64,000 bases of DNA from Duganella radicis (GCF_009720825.1 NZ_WNKY01000020.1:1-64000); one strand, 5' to 3'; counted from the first letter of the stretch, positions 1-8,237 are shown. Translations and numbers: made by a program. The notes: generated by a model from the letters alone, not told the origin.

Positions 1-1443
1 CATGCCAGCGCCGGCAGCGGGGCCGCGCCGGCGCCGGCCGCCTCGGCGGGTTCGGCCATCGGCTCGGCGCTCAGCTCCGCATTGCGCTTTGTCGGCGTCA
101 CCCCGGCCGACACCGCCGCCAGCGAGGACGAGGCGGCGGAAGAGGATGCGGTGGAAGACAGCGATCCGGAGCACGCCGCCATCGCCGGCGCCGGCCGCAC
201 CGGCTGGCACTGGGGCGCGTTGCCGTGGCGGCTGCGCTCGCCGCTGGCGTTCGGCGACTTCGCCTCCTCCTGGCCGTTCGGCCTGACCGCGCGCGGCATC
301 GACTTCTACAAGGAGCGCGAGTACCTGGCCGATCTGGGCCGGCGCAGCAGCAGCTTCACCTTTGGCGCGCACCAGCCGGAAAAGAACGCGGCGCAGGAAA
401 TCGTCATCATGGTGATCGGCGAATCGTCGCGCTACGACCGCTGGGGCATCAACGGCTACGCGCGCGACACCACCCCGCTGCTGCGCCAGGAGCCCAATCT
501 GGTGACGCTGCCGGACGTGATCACCTCGGTGTCGGCGACGCGGCTGTCGGTACCGGTCATCATCTCGCGCAAGCCGGCCATGCAAAGCCTGAAGGATGGC
601 TTCTCCGAAAAATCCTTCCTCACGGCCTACAAGGAAGCCGGCTTCAAGACCTTCTGGCTGTCCAACCAGATCTCGTTCGGCCAGTTCGACACGCCGGTGT
701 CGGTGTTTGCCAAGGAAGCCAATGTGATCCAGTTCATGAACCTGGGCGGCTTCACCAACAACTCCAACTTCGACCAGATCCTGCTGGAGCCGCTGCAACA
801 CGCGATCAGCGATCCGGCGCCCAAAAAACTGATCGTGCTGCACACGCTGGGCAATCACTGGAACTACAGCCAGCGCTATCCGAAGGAATTCGACCAATGG
901 CAGCCATCGCTGTTCGGCGTCGACAAGCCGGTGTACACGGACCTGAAGATCAAGCCGCAGCTGAACAACAGCTACGACAACTCGATTTTGTACACCGACT
1001 GGTTCCTGTCGCAGGTGATCGGACAGTTGAAAGCCACGCGGCAGCTGACCTCCATGGTCTACGTGGCCGACCACGGCCAGACGCTGTATGACGGCGCCTG
1101 CAACCTCGCCTTCCACGGCCACAACACGCAATATGAATTCCATGTGCCGGCCTTGGTGTGGTACTCGGACGAGTACAAGGACCGCTACCCGGAGAAAGTG
1201 CGGCAGCTGCTACGCCACCGCAAGGCGCGCCTGGCCACCGAGAACATGTTCCACACCCTGCTGGACCTGGGCGACATTCAATACGACGACCAGAAGCTGG
1301 AGTGGAGCTTCCTCAACAAACAGTTCAAGCAGCACAAGCGCTACGTCGACAGCTACGGCTGGTCCAACTACGACAACGCTAACTTCAAGGGCGACTGCCG
1401 CGAAGTGATGGACAAGGGCAAACCGCTCAAACAGGAAAAGTAG
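1..1443 (+). CDS. Phosphoethanolamine transferase, sulfatase fold (5' end outside window)
   Basis: The reading frame is open from base 1, so the start and the N-terminal membrane helices lie upstream. The visible part is the periplasmic catalytic domain of the family that moves phosphoethanolamine from phosphatidylethanolamine to lipid A or core LPS. GESSRYDRWGINGY near base 418 is the nucleophile motif; Ser stands where EptA-type enzymes have Thr, as I remember the family. VADHGQTLYD (near 1066) and FHGHN (near 1120) supply the metal-binding Asp/His residues. A low-complexity acidic Ala/Glu stretch (bases 100-210) interrupts the region before the catalytic domain. The stop is TAG at 1441-1443. 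The exact acceptor (lipid A or core heptose) cannot be read from this sequence. Confidence 0.85.
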   Translation, partial: HASAGSGAAPAPAASAGSAIGSALSSALRFVGVTPADTAASEDEAAEEDAVEDSDPEHAAIAGAGRTGWHWGALPWRLRSPLAFGDFASSWPFGLTARGIDFYKEREYLADLGRRSSSFTFGAHQPEKNAAQEIVIMVIGESSRYDRWGINGYARDTTPLLRQEPNLVTLPDVITSVSATRLSVPVIISRKPAMQSLKDGFSEKSFLTAYKEAGFKTFWLSNQISFGQFDTPVSVFAKEANVIQFMNLGGFTNNSNFDQILLEPLQHAISDPAPKKLIVLHTLGNHWNYSQRYPKEFDQWQPSLFGVDKPVYTDLKIKPQLNNSYDNSILYTDWFLSQVIGQLKATRQLTSMVYVADHGQTLYDGACNLAFHGHNTQYEFHVPALVWYSDEYKDRYPEKVRQLLRHRKARLATENMFHTLLDLGDIQYDDQKLEWSFLNKQFKQHKRYVDSYGWSNYDNANFKGDCREVMDKGKPLKQEK

Positions 1444-1550
1444 CGAGGACTTCTAATAATGATTGATGCACGATTGAGCATTTTTTTGTCTCGCGACTGC
1501 CATTCCAAATAATCCTGCCAGCCTCTATTTGTGAACTGGAGATTGCGCAT
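1444..1550 (-). pseudogene. Truncated YoeB-like toxin remnant
   Basis: A minus-strand frame starting at ATG 1550 reads MRNLQFTNRGWQDYLEWQ and then SRDKKMLNR, which fits the start of the YoeB ribosome-dependent mRNA interferase family (WxDYLxWQxxDKK). After roughly 30-35 residues the similarity ends; the frame runs antisense into the 3' end of the transferase gene and stops at 1368. The family is normally about 84 residues, and its C-terminal catalytic residues are absent here. The frame overlaps the end of the antitoxin gene by 26 bases, the usual arrangement for yefM-yoeB. I read it as a toxin that lost its 3' part by deletion. Confidence 0.6.
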
Positions 1551-1812
1551 CAGAATCGCTCGCCTCGATGAGCTCATGCGACGAAACCTGCCCCGCACGC
1601 AACTCCGCCAGAGATTGCGCCAAGCGAGCGGCGTTCGCGGGGGAACTCAGCAGGTATGCGGTCTCCCTCAACGACCGATAAGTTTCATTCGTCATCATGA
1701 CGAACGCAGAACCGTCCGCTCGCATCACTTTGAGTCCATCCTTGATACCGGCTACGCACTCCAACAGCGCATTCAAGTCATTACCGATTTCCGAAAACTG
1801 TATAGTCTTCAT
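1525..1812 (-). CDS. yefM: YefM/Phd-family antitoxin
   Basis: This 95-residue protein matches the YefM/Phd antitoxin pattern: MKTIQFSEIGNDLNALLE at the N-terminus (operator-binding fold), then SAFVMMTNETYRSLRETAYL and LLSSPANAARL in the middle, where the chain normally turns into the toxin-binding tail. The start at ATG 1812 is chosen because GGAGGGG lies four bases upstream; an upstream in-frame start at 1833 lacks this. The antitoxin would repress its own promoter and neutralise a YoeB-type RNase, but the toxin gene that follows is truncated. It therefore looks like an orphan antitoxin, perhaps kept for anti-addiction or regulation. Confidence 0.8.
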   Translation of the reverse strand: MKTIQFSEIGNDLNALLECVAGIKDGLKVMRADGSAFVMMTNETYRSLRETAYLLSSPANAARLAQSLAELRAGQVSSHELIEASDSDAQSPVHK

Positions 1813-1897
1813 GATCCCCTCCGTGTCGGCCAAGTTGAGGCTAACAGTGTAACCTCAAAAATCCCACACGCCAGCAGCGTCCCTGCCAAACATTGAT

Positions 1898-3487
1898 TTA
1901 GCGCAGCGCCAGGCTGCGCGAGCCAGACGTGCCGGCATCGCCGATCTTGAACACGCTGACGGTTTGCTGCAACTGGCCGGCCTGGTCTTGCAGCGACTGG
2001 GTGGCGGCGGCGGCTTCCTCCACCAGCGCGGCGTTCTGCTGCGTGACCTGATCCATCTGCGCCACGGCCTGGTTGACCTGGTCGATGCCTTCGCTCTGCT
2101 CGCGGCTGGCGACGGCGATTTCGCCGACGATCTGGGTCACCTGATGCACGTCGCCCACCAGCGTGGTCATGGTGGTGCCGGCCTGCTCGACCAGATTGGT
2201 GCCGAGCTGGATCTTCTGCACCGAGTCATCGATCAGCACTTTGATCTCCTTGGCCGCGGCGGCCGAGCGCTGCGCCAGATTGCGCACCTCGGTCGCCACC
2301 ACCGCGAAGCCGCGGCCCTGCTCGCCGGCGCGCGCCGCTTCCACCGCCGCGTTCAGCGCCAGAATATTGGTCTGGAAGGCGATACCGTCGATCACGCCGG
2401 TGATGTCCACAATCTTGCGCGAGGCGTCGTTGATGTCGTTCATGGTGGAGACCACCTGCTGCATCACCTCGCCGCCCTGCGCCGCCGTGGCCGACGCGCC
2501 CTCCACCAGCTTGCGCGCCTGCTGGGCGTTTTCCGAGTTCTGCTTGACGGTGCTGGTCAGCTCCTCGATCGAGGCGGCGGTTTCCTCCAGCGAGCTGGCT
2601 TGCGTCTCGGTGCGCGAGGACAGTTCCATGTTACCGGCCGCCAGCTCCTGCGAGCCGGTGTTGATCACCTCCGCGCCCTGGCGCACGCGCGACACGGTCG
2701 ACAGCAGATCGCGCTGCATGCGCTGGATCGCTTTCAGAAGGTGCTGGATCTCGTTTTCGCCGGCAGCTTCGATCTGCGCGGTGAGGTCGCCGCTGGCCAC
2801 GCGGTCCAGCTGCTCGACCGCGCCTTCCAGCGGCACCAGCACCGTGGAACGCAGCAGCAGGTGGGCGCCGAACACCACGGCCAGCGCAATCAGCAAGCCC
2901 AGCGCCACCAGCCACATCACCACCTTGTATTCGCTGGCGCGGCTGTCGGCCAGCGTGTTGATCTCTTCATCGCCAGTCTTCTGGAATTTCTCCAGCAGCG
3001 CGGAGAAGGCGGCGCCGGTTGGGGTCAGCTCGCCGGCGTTGATGGCGGAGTAAGCGGCCGTGTCGTCCTTGGCCAGCGCGGCCGAGGCGCGCTCCAGCAC
3101 CACCGACAGCTTGCGGCCGGCGTCGACCAGATCCTTTTTGAGCTGCGCATCCTGGCCCGGGTAATCGGGCGTCTTTTCAAACTTGTCGAGGAAATCCAGC
3201 GTGCGCTGGTAGGACTTCCTGGCGCTGGCCAGCGCGGAGTCGCGTTCGGCCTTGTTGTCGCTCTCTTTCAGCGCGGCGTAACCACGCGTCAGGGCGGAAC
3301 GGGTGCGGGTGGTGTCCTTGTAGGCGTCGTTGATGGTGATGATCTGCTTGGCGATCTGATGCACGTCCGCGATCGAGCGGTTCGACTGCTGCAAGGCGAA
3401 GATGCCAAGCGCGGCACCGACCAGCAGCATCCCCGCAAACAACACCAACACGCCCAGCAAGCTCGTCTTCACAGTTATATTTTTCAC
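1898..3487 (-). CDS. Methyl-accepting chemotaxis protein (Tar/Tsr class)
   Basis: This is a 529-residue transmembrane chemoreceptor. Residues 1-30 form the first helix (LLGVLVLFAGMLLVGAALG), followed by a periplasmic four-helix-bundle domain, a second helix near residue 190 (VVMWLVALGLLIALAVVFG), a HAMP segment and a long coiled-coil signalling domain. The hairpin tip contains IAFQTNILALNAAVEAARAG. GTG 3487 is chosen as start because AAGGGA sits six bases upstream; the ATG at 3517 lacks a ribosome site. The C-terminus ends SLALR and has no CheR-tethering pentapeptide, unlike the receptors near 42.7-57.2 kb. It is a single-gene unit, far from the chemotaxis operon. Confidence 0.93.
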   Translation of the reverse strand: MKNITVKTSLLGVLVLFAGMLLVGAALGIFALQQSNRSIADVHQIAKQIITINDAYKDTTRTRSALTRGYAALKESDNKAERDSALASARKSYQRTLDFLDKFEKTPDYPGQDAQLKKDLVDAGRKLSVVLERASAALAKDDTAAYSAINAGELTPTGAAFSALLEKFQKTGDEEINTLADSRASEYKVVMWLVALGLLIALAVVFGAHLLLRSTVLVPLEGAVEQLDRVASGDLTAQIEAAGENEIQHLLKAIQRMQRDLLSTVSRVRQGAEVINTGSQELAAGNMELSSRTETQASSLEETAASIEELTSTVKQNSENAQQARKLVEGASATAAQGGEVMQQVVSTMNDINDASRKIVDITGVIDGIAFQTNILALNAAVEAARAGEQGRGFAVVATEVRNLAQRSAAAAKEIKVLIDDSVQKIQLGTNLVEQAGTTMTTLVGDVHQVTQIVGEIAVASREQSEGIDQVNQAVAQMDQVTQQNAALVEEAAAATQSLQDQAGQLQQTVSVFKIGDAGTSGSRSLALR

Positions 3488-3524
3488 GCCCGATCCCTTG
3501 CATTTAAAAAGTTGCAATGCAGTA

Positions 3525-3552
3525 ATTATACGCTAATAAAATACCTTCCGAA
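3525..3552 (-). promoter_or_regulatory. Possible sigma-70 promoter of the 1898-3487 receptor
   Basis: On the minus strand TATAAT (3530-3525) is preceded, 16 bases upstream, by TTCGGA (3552-3547), a partial -35 match. It lies about 38 bases before the GTG start. The -10 is perfect and the -35 is weak. Confidence 0.4.
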
Positions 3553-3553
3553 T

Positions 3554-3637
3554 CTAGAGCACGGCCGTACCGAAGCCCGTGCCGAACATCAGCGTGGCCG
3601 ACAGGATATGCAGCCATTTGATCGCAAGGTATTCCAT
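3554..3637 (-). pseudogene. DUF2269 membrane protein stub (27 codons)
   Basis: The start codon overlaps the stop of the upstream SDR gene (TAATG), so translation would be coupled. The peptide reads MEYLAIKWLHILSATLMFG and ends TGFGTAVL, which is the conserved opening of DUF2269 integral membrane proteins, but a TAG follows after 27 residues. The family is about 150 residues with four helices, as I remember it. No continuation is visible in another frame before the receptor promoter at 3552, so the rest was deleted rather than frameshifted. Confidence 0.6.
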
Positions 3638-4902
3638 TATCTGCTCGCTCTCCACATAAAGAACATCAATGCCAGCAAGGGCAGGTTTTTGCTCAGCGGG
3701 CCGAAAGGATGGCGCCAGAACTCGGGCAGGAAGACGCTCATCACCACTGTGTAGCCGGCCACCAGCGCCAGCTGCGCGGCCCACAGCCAGCGGCGTGGGC
3801 GCAGCAGCAACAGCACGCCGATCGTGGCGTCGGTCAGGCTGGCGGCCAGCAGCATGGGCTCCTGTGCCAAGACCGGCACGCCGCACGCCGCCAGCCACGC
3901 GCGGCTTTCCGCGTGCGGCCAGCCGAACCATGATACCGCGGCAGTCCACAGCCACAGCGCGGCCATGGCGAGCGTGATCAGCGTGGCGGCCCAATCCCAG
4001 GCGGCGGCAACGCGCTGAGCCGGCCGCGCGAAGTGGGCGGGGTCGCGCAGCGGACGACCCAGCAGCGCGGCAACGGGACTGGCATCGGCGGTATTGCCGC
4101 CATCCGCGCTTTGCTCCAGCATCAGCAGCGATTCCGGCGTCAGTGCGCTGGACGGGATGAGCGCGGCCACGCGGGCAACGACGCGCGCGATGGGCAGCGG
4201 CAGGTCCAGCACCAGGCCGGGCGCAGCCTGCATGCCGCGCCGCAGATCGCCCAGATAGCCGGCCATGGTGGTGGCGCGCGGCCCCACCACCGCCAGCTCG
4301 CGTGGCCCAGCGGCGCTGGCCGTCACCAGCCTGACGATCACCGCCGCCAGATCGTCAACGTGTATCGGTTGCACCCTGGCGCCGTGCGCCATCGGCATCA
4401 TCAGCGTGGGCAGCGTGGCCAACATGCGAAACATGACGCTGCTGGCGCCTTCCTCACCATACACCAGCGACGGGCGGATGATGGTTGGCTCCAGATCGCG
4501 CGCCAGCAGATCCACTTCCGCCGCGCCCTTGCTGCGCCAGTAGCCGGTGGCGGCATCGGGATGGCTGCCCAGCGCCGACACCTGCACCACGCGCCGCACG
4601 CCGAGTCGCTCGCAGGCGGCAAACAACGCCACCGGCGTGGCCCGATGCAGGCGATCGAAATCGCCGGCGCGCGCCTCGCGGATGATGCCGACGCAGTTGA
4701 CCACCGCATCAAAGCCTTCCAGCAGCGGCAACCAGTCCTGTTCGGACGTCATGGCGCCAAAGTCCGCCTCCAGCCAGTGCTGAGGATGCTCACCCGCAGG
4801 ACGGCGACGACTGGCGCCGATAACCGTGCAGCCGGCGCTGCGCAAGGCCCGCAGGGCGTGACCGCCTATCAAACCAGTGGCGCCAAGTATCAGGATTTTC
4901 AT
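3637..4902 (-). CDS. SDR-family NAD(P)-binding protein with C-terminal DoxX-like membrane domain
   Basis: The 421-residue protein is a fusion. Residues 1-290 are an atypical short-chain dehydrogenase/epimerase domain with the nucleotide motif GATGLIGG at residues 7-14, VNCVGIIREA, and YWRSKGAAE carrying the YxxxK pair. Residues 300-421 hold about four hydrophobic helices of the DoxX-like type (WAATLITLAMAALWLW; LALVAGYTVVMSVFLP). GGAGG precedes ATG 4902. It follows a truncated GbsR-type regulator and precedes a DUF2269 stub, which I read as the remains of a three-gene operon. A perfect palindrome directly upstream (4919-4938) is a likely operator. The substrate is unknown. Confidence 0.75.
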   Translation of the reverse strand: MKILILGATGLIGGHALRALRSAGCTVIGASRRRPAGEHPQHWLEADFGAMTSEQDWLPLLEGFDAVVNCVGIIREARAGDFDRLHRATPVALFAACERLGVRRVVQVSALGSHPDAATGYWRSKGAAEVDLLARDLEPTIIRPSLVYGEEGASSVMFRMLATLPTLMMPMAHGARVQPIHVDDLAAVIVRLVTASAAGPRELAVVGPRATTMAGYLGDLRRGMQAAPGLVLDLPLPIARVVARVAALIPSSALTPESLLMLEQSADGGNTADASPVAALLGRPLRDPAHFARPAQRVAAAWDWAATLITLAMAALWLWTAAVSWFGWPHAESRAWLAACGVPVLAQEPMLLAASLTDATIGVLLLLRPRRWLWAAQLALVAGYTVVMSVFLPEFWRHPFGPLSKNLPLLALMFFMWRASR

Positions 4903-4918
4903 ACCGCCTCCGTCTGTT

Positions 4919-4938
4919 ATTTCTGTAAAAACAGAAAT
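4919..4938. promoter_or_regulatory. Perfect palindromic operator upstream of the SDR gene
   Basis: ATTTCTGT-AAAA-ACAGAAAT is a perfect 8-bp inverted repeat with a 4-bp centre, 17 bases before the ATG of the SDR gene and just downstream of the GbsR remnant. The position suits repression by that regulator. The A/T centre is too short a stem, without a T run, to be a convincing terminator. Confidence 0.55.
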
Positions 4939-4953
4939 GATCGATCAAATTTT

Positions 4954-5322
4954 TTAGTCGCCGCCAAGCAAGCGAGCCACTTTACCGCCCATTTTGAGAA
5001 AGCGCTGCATGGTTGCCGGCGGCAAGTGTTTGTAATCGTCGTAGGTGGTGGTGAGCATTTCCAGGAAGTCCAGCACCTGCTCCATTTTAACCTTGGTGGC
5101 CTGCTCCAGTTGCGGATCGCTCTCCGCCTCCACGGCGCAGGCGCGCAGCACCGTCAGGGTGGGATCAATCTCGCGCTTCTTGCGCTCCTCGACGATGACG
5201 CGGAAGATTTCCCACACGTCCTGCAAGGCGAGGAGGTGATCACGCCGGTCGCCGGCGACGTGCGTAATACGCACCAGCCCCCAGCTTTGCAGCTCTTTCA
5301 GACTACTTCTATTTGGGCGAAG
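4954..5322 (-). pseudogene. GbsR/MarR-type regulator lacking its winged-helix half
   Basis: The frame encodes SLKELQSWGLVRITHV, then GDRRDHLLALQDVWEIFRVI and VEERKKREIDPTLTVLR. This is the second half of the GbsR-family winged helix plus the C-terminal helical domain. The first 45-55 residues, which carry most of the DNA-reading helix-turn-helix, are missing. Upstream in the same frame lies the TGA of the MutS-like gene (5325-5323), so a deletion appears to have joined the two genes. A GTG at 5274 with GGGGG upstream could start a 106-residue protein, but it would lack the recognition helix. It belonged with the SDR gene downstream. Confidence 0.65.
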
Positions 5323-6777
5323 TCAAATCGGTATTTGATCGGCGGGATGGGCCATATAGTCGCTCAGCCAGGTGTGGATGCGGTTGGCTTTGGTGGTGAT
5401 GGCGGGGGCGTAGCCTTGCTGGTTCAGCAGAGCGATGCCGTTGGTGTCTTGTAGCAGGCCCTGCGTCAGTTGCCAGTCATTGCCATCGCGGCGCACGCAC
5501 CAGGGTTGCAGGCAGTCGGACAGCAAGGACGCCAGCACCAGATGGTGCGAAGCCACCACCACCCGCCCCTGCTGCGCCAGCGCGTGCAGCACCGCGCCAG
5601 CCGCCGATACCGATTCAAGGTAGTTCGTGCCGCGGAAGATTTCGTCGATGATGAAGATGGCCGGCCGCTGCGCCGCCAGCGCCAGCAATTCCCGCCCGCG
5701 CCGCAGCTCGGCCATGTAGAAGCTTTCGCCCTCGCCCAGCGCATCCTCGTTCTGCATGCTGGAGTACACCGGCAGCAACGGCGTCACCGCGTGCGCCGCG
5801 TAGCAGAAGCCGAAAGCGCGTGCGGTGATCAGGCTCAGGCCCACCGTGCGCAGCAAGGTACTCTTGCCAACGCCGTTCTGGCCGGAGATGAATACGCCCT
5901 GCCGCGCCATGCCGAAATCCAGCGCGCCCGCGTCGGACAGCAAGGGATGCACTACCTGCGCCAGCTCCACCGCGTCGCCCCGCTCCGCCCAGCAATGCAC
6001 GGTTTGCGACAGGTGGCGCGCCAGCGCCAGATCCGCATCGAGTACCGCCACCCGCTCAAAGCTGGCGCGCAGGAAGGCGATGTTTTGGTTTACCACCGCG
6101 CGGCTGCGGAAGTAGTGACGCACGTTTTGCAGGAAGAGCCAGTCGCTGTAATCGCTCACCCCCGGCATGTCCGCCGTCAGCGAGCGGCTCAGGCGGCGAT
6201 TGAGTTTGCCCGCCTCCACGGCGTCGTCGAATGGCAGCAGCGAGTGCGCGCGCAGCATCAGCTGGGTGGCGTCGAGGATGCGGCGCCACGCCTGCACCGC
6301 ATCGTGATAGCGCACCTGCACCGCGCACAGCGTCAGCCACAAGACCAGCGTCACACCCCACATCGGCAACCATCCCAGCGCCAGCGCGGCAACGGCCGAC
6401 AGCAGGAACGCCACCGGCAGCCACGCCAGCAAAGGCAGCCAGCGCGGCGACGACGGCAACGGCGCGCCAAACAAGGTTTCGCTGATCTCGCGGTCGGCGC
6501 GGCGCAAATCGGCGGTCGCGGTTTGCAGGCGCGCGCGCCCGGCGTCGTCCGCCATCAGGCCGCGTACGCGGGCGGCCGACGCGGACACGTCCTCCTCCGC
6601 ATGCAGCCGCCGATGCAGCTCTTGCTGCCCGAAGATGCTGGTCTCGCGCGCCAGATGCGCGCTGTAGGCGGGCAGCAGCAGATCGTCCCAGGTCTGCTGA
6701 TCCATCACGCCATCGGCGCCGGACCGCATGCGGCGGTACATGGCGACGTCGCTGGGGACAAAAGGATAATCGTTCAT
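5323..6777 (-). CDS. Membrane-anchored MutS-like ATPase
   Basis: This 484-residue protein has the ATPase domain of MutS at its C-terminus: Walker A GQNGVGKST (about residues 297-305), Walker B IFIIDEIFRGTN (about 370-380) and the following VVVASHHLVLASLL. It lacks the mismatch-recognition and connector domains of true MutS. Two hydrophobic segments at about residues 110-150 (LLAWLPVAFLLSAVAALALG; MWGVTLVLWLTLC) predict a membrane hairpin, which mismatch-repair MutS does not have. It therefore belongs to a MutS-related family of unknown role and should not be called mismatch repair. The start is ATG 6777; the gene faces away from the exporter operon. Confidence 0.75.
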   Translation of the reverse strand: MNDYPFVPSDVAMYRRMRSGADGVMDQQTWDDLLLPAYSAHLARETSIFGQQELHRRLHAEEDVSASAARVRGLMADDAGRARLQTATADLRRADREISETLFGAPLPSSPRWLPLLAWLPVAFLLSAVAALALGWLPMWGVTLVLWLTLCAVQVRYHDAVQAWRRILDATQLMLRAHSLLPFDDAVEAGKLNRRLSRSLTADMPGVSDYSDWLFLQNVRHYFRSRAVVNQNIAFLRASFERVAVLDADLALARHLSQTVHCWAERGDAVELAQVVHPLLSDAGALDFGMARQGVFISGQNGVGKSTLLRTVGLSLITARAFGFCYAAHAVTPLLPVYSSMQNEDALGEGESFYMAELRRGRELLALAAQRPAIFIIDEIFRGTNYLESVSAAGAVLHALAQQGRVVVASHHLVLASLLSDCLQPWCVRRDGNDWQLTQGLLQDTNGIALLNQQGYAPAITTKANRIHTWLSDYMAHPADQIPI

Positions 6778-6820
6778 GCCGGCCTAGGTGCGCATGATGG
6801 ACAGTTTTTCAAGTCCACGC

Positions 6821-6862
6821 CGGACAGCGCGGACAGGCCGGACGCTGTACGGACAGCGGACA
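6821..6862 (+). promoter_or_regulatory. Tandem CGGACA elements, predicted activator (UAS) array
   Basis: CGGACA occurs at 6821, 6830, 6850 and 6857, with a CGGACG at 6839, all in one orientation; most are preceded by G or C. The array is centred about 85 bases upstream of the start expected from the sigma-54 promoter at 6900-6915, a normal distance for an NtrC-type enhancer. A matching array with the same orientation relative to its promoter lies at 41780-41821. Confidence 0.65.
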
Positions 6863-6899
6863 TGGGTACGCTACCCTTACAAATCAATCACTTAGCGTG

Positions 6900-6915
6900 T
6901 GGCACGCTTTCTGCA
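6900..6915 (+). promoter_or_regulatory. Sigma-54 promoter of the exporter/two-component operon
   Basis: TGGCAC-GCTTT-CTGCA matches the -24/-12 consensus (TGGCAC, five bases, TTGCA) in all but one position. The GG-to-GC separation is exactly ten bases. The expected start is near 6926, 24 bases before ATG 6950. An NtrC-type activator is encoded in the same operon, which makes autoregulation likely. Confidence 0.8.
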
Positions 6916-6949
6916 TAACGTTGCCCGTTCACTCACAAACGAGCAAGCC

Positions 6950-8218
6950 ATGATCCGCGACACCTCCAATCAAGACGCCGTCATCACCCCGCCCAAAGGC
7001 CACGGGAACAGGCGGCGCCTCCTCATCGCCGCCGGCGCCGTGGCGCTGGTCGCCATCGGCTGGTCGCTGGTGCACACCTGGCGCGGCAGCGACCATTCCG
7101 TCAACGCCTCGCGCCTGCGCATCGCCGAAGTCGGGCGCGGCACGCTGGTCCGCGACGCCGCCGTCAACGGCCGCGTGGTGGCCGCCGTCAGCCCGACCCT
7201 GTACGCGCCTTCGCTGGCCACCGTCACTCTGAAAGTCCATGCCGGCGACACGGTGAAGAAAGGCGACGTCCTCGCCGTGCTGGAGTCGCCCGACCTGACC
7301 GATGCCCTCAAGCGCGAACAGGCGGCCTACGCCCAGATCGAAGCCGACGTCGCGCGCCAGCGCATCCTGGCCCGCAAACAACAGCTGCTGGCCCAGCGCG
7401 ACGCCGACACCGCCGAAATCGACCAGGTCTCGGCCCAGCGCACGCTGGAGCGCTACGACGCCGTCGCCAACGAAGGCGCGGTCGCCAAGATCGAATATCA
7501 GCGCGCCAAGGATGCGGTCAATTCCGCCGTCATCCGCGCCAAGCACGCCAAGGAAGCCTCCGCGCTGGAAAACGATAACGTGGCGCTGGAGCTGGAATCC
7601 AAGATCAAGCAGCTGGACCAGCAGCGCAGCACCCTGTCCAACGCCCAGCGCCGCGTCGACGAGCTGACCGTGCGCGCGCCGGTCGATGGCTTCATCGGCA
7701 CGCTGTCCGTGGCTGATCGCAGCGTGGTCCCGGCCAACACGCCGCTGATGACGCTGGTCGACCTGTCGCGCCTTGAAGTGGAACTGGAAGTCCCGGAAAC
7801 CTACGTCTCCGACATCGGCCTTGGCATGAACGCGGAAGTCAACTACGGCACCGGCACCACCACCGCCAAGCTGTCCGCGCTGTCGCCGGAAGTGGTGAAG
7901 AACCAGGTGCTGGCGCGGGTGCGCTTCAATGGCGAACAGCCGGCCGGCCTGCGCCAGAACCAGCGCGTCACCGCGCGCTTGCTGATCGACGAAAAACCCA
8001 ACACCCTGATGGTGCAGCGCGGCCCGTTCGTGGAATCGGAAGGCGGCCGTTACGCCTACGTGGTCCGCGACGGCATCGCCATCCGCACCCCGGTCAAGCT
8101 GGGCGCCACCAGCGTCTCCGCCGTGGAAATCCTCGGCGGCCTGAAACAAGGCGACAAGATTGTCGTCGCCGGCACCGAAACCTTTGAGAACGCCGAACGC
8201 GTCTCGATCAATCAATAA
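6950..8218 (+). CDS. Membrane-fusion (HlyD/MacA-type) adaptor of an ABC exporter
   Basis: The 422-residue protein has one N-terminal anchor (RRRLLIAAGAVALVAIGWSLV, residues 24-44). A biotinyl-lipoyl half (VHAGDTVKKGDVLAVLESPD) leads into a long coiled-coil hairpin (residues about 120-230), the second lipoyl half (VRAPVDGFIGTLSVADRSVV) and a beta-barrel region ending GGLKQGDKIVVAG. This is the layout of periplasmic adaptors that bridge an inner-membrane ABC permease to an outer-membrane channel. No outer-membrane channel gene is present nearby, so a TolC-type protein encoded elsewhere would be used. ATG 6950 is chosen over an upstream frame extension because translation would otherwise begin inside the sigma-54 promoter. 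It is the first gene of the operon. Confidence 0.88.
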   Translation: MIRDTSNQDAVITPPKGHGNRRRLLIAAGAVALVAIGWSLVHTWRGSDHSVNASRLRIAEVGRGTLVRDAAVNGRVVAAVSPTLYAPSLATVTLKVHAGDTVKKGDVLAVLESPDLTDALKREQAAYAQIEADVARQRILARKQQLLAQRDADTAEIDQVSAQRTLERYDAVANEGAVAKIEYQRAKDAVNSAVIRAKHAKEASALENDNVALELESKIKQLDQQRSTLSNAQRRVDELTVRAPVDGFIGTLSVADRSVVPANTPLMTLVDLSRLEVELEVPETYVSDIGLGMNAEVNYGTGTTTAKLSALSPEVVKNQVLARVRFNGEQPAGLRQNQRVTARLLIDEKPNTLMVQRGPFVESEGGRYAYVVRDGIAIRTPVKLGATSVSAVEILGGLKQGDKIVVAGTETFENAERVSINQ

Positions 8219-8237
8219 CTTTCTGAAGAGGCCCTCC

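Noticed and set aside
4954..5274. Intact 106-residue GbsR-type regulator starting at GTG 5274
   Set aside because: The sequence upstream of the GTG still encodes conserved family residues (SLKELQSWGL), so the GTG is an internal Val codon and the gene is truncated.
5323..6777. Annotation as DNA mismatch repair protein MutS
   Set aside because: Only the ATPase domain is shared; mismatch-binding domains are missing and membrane helices are present.
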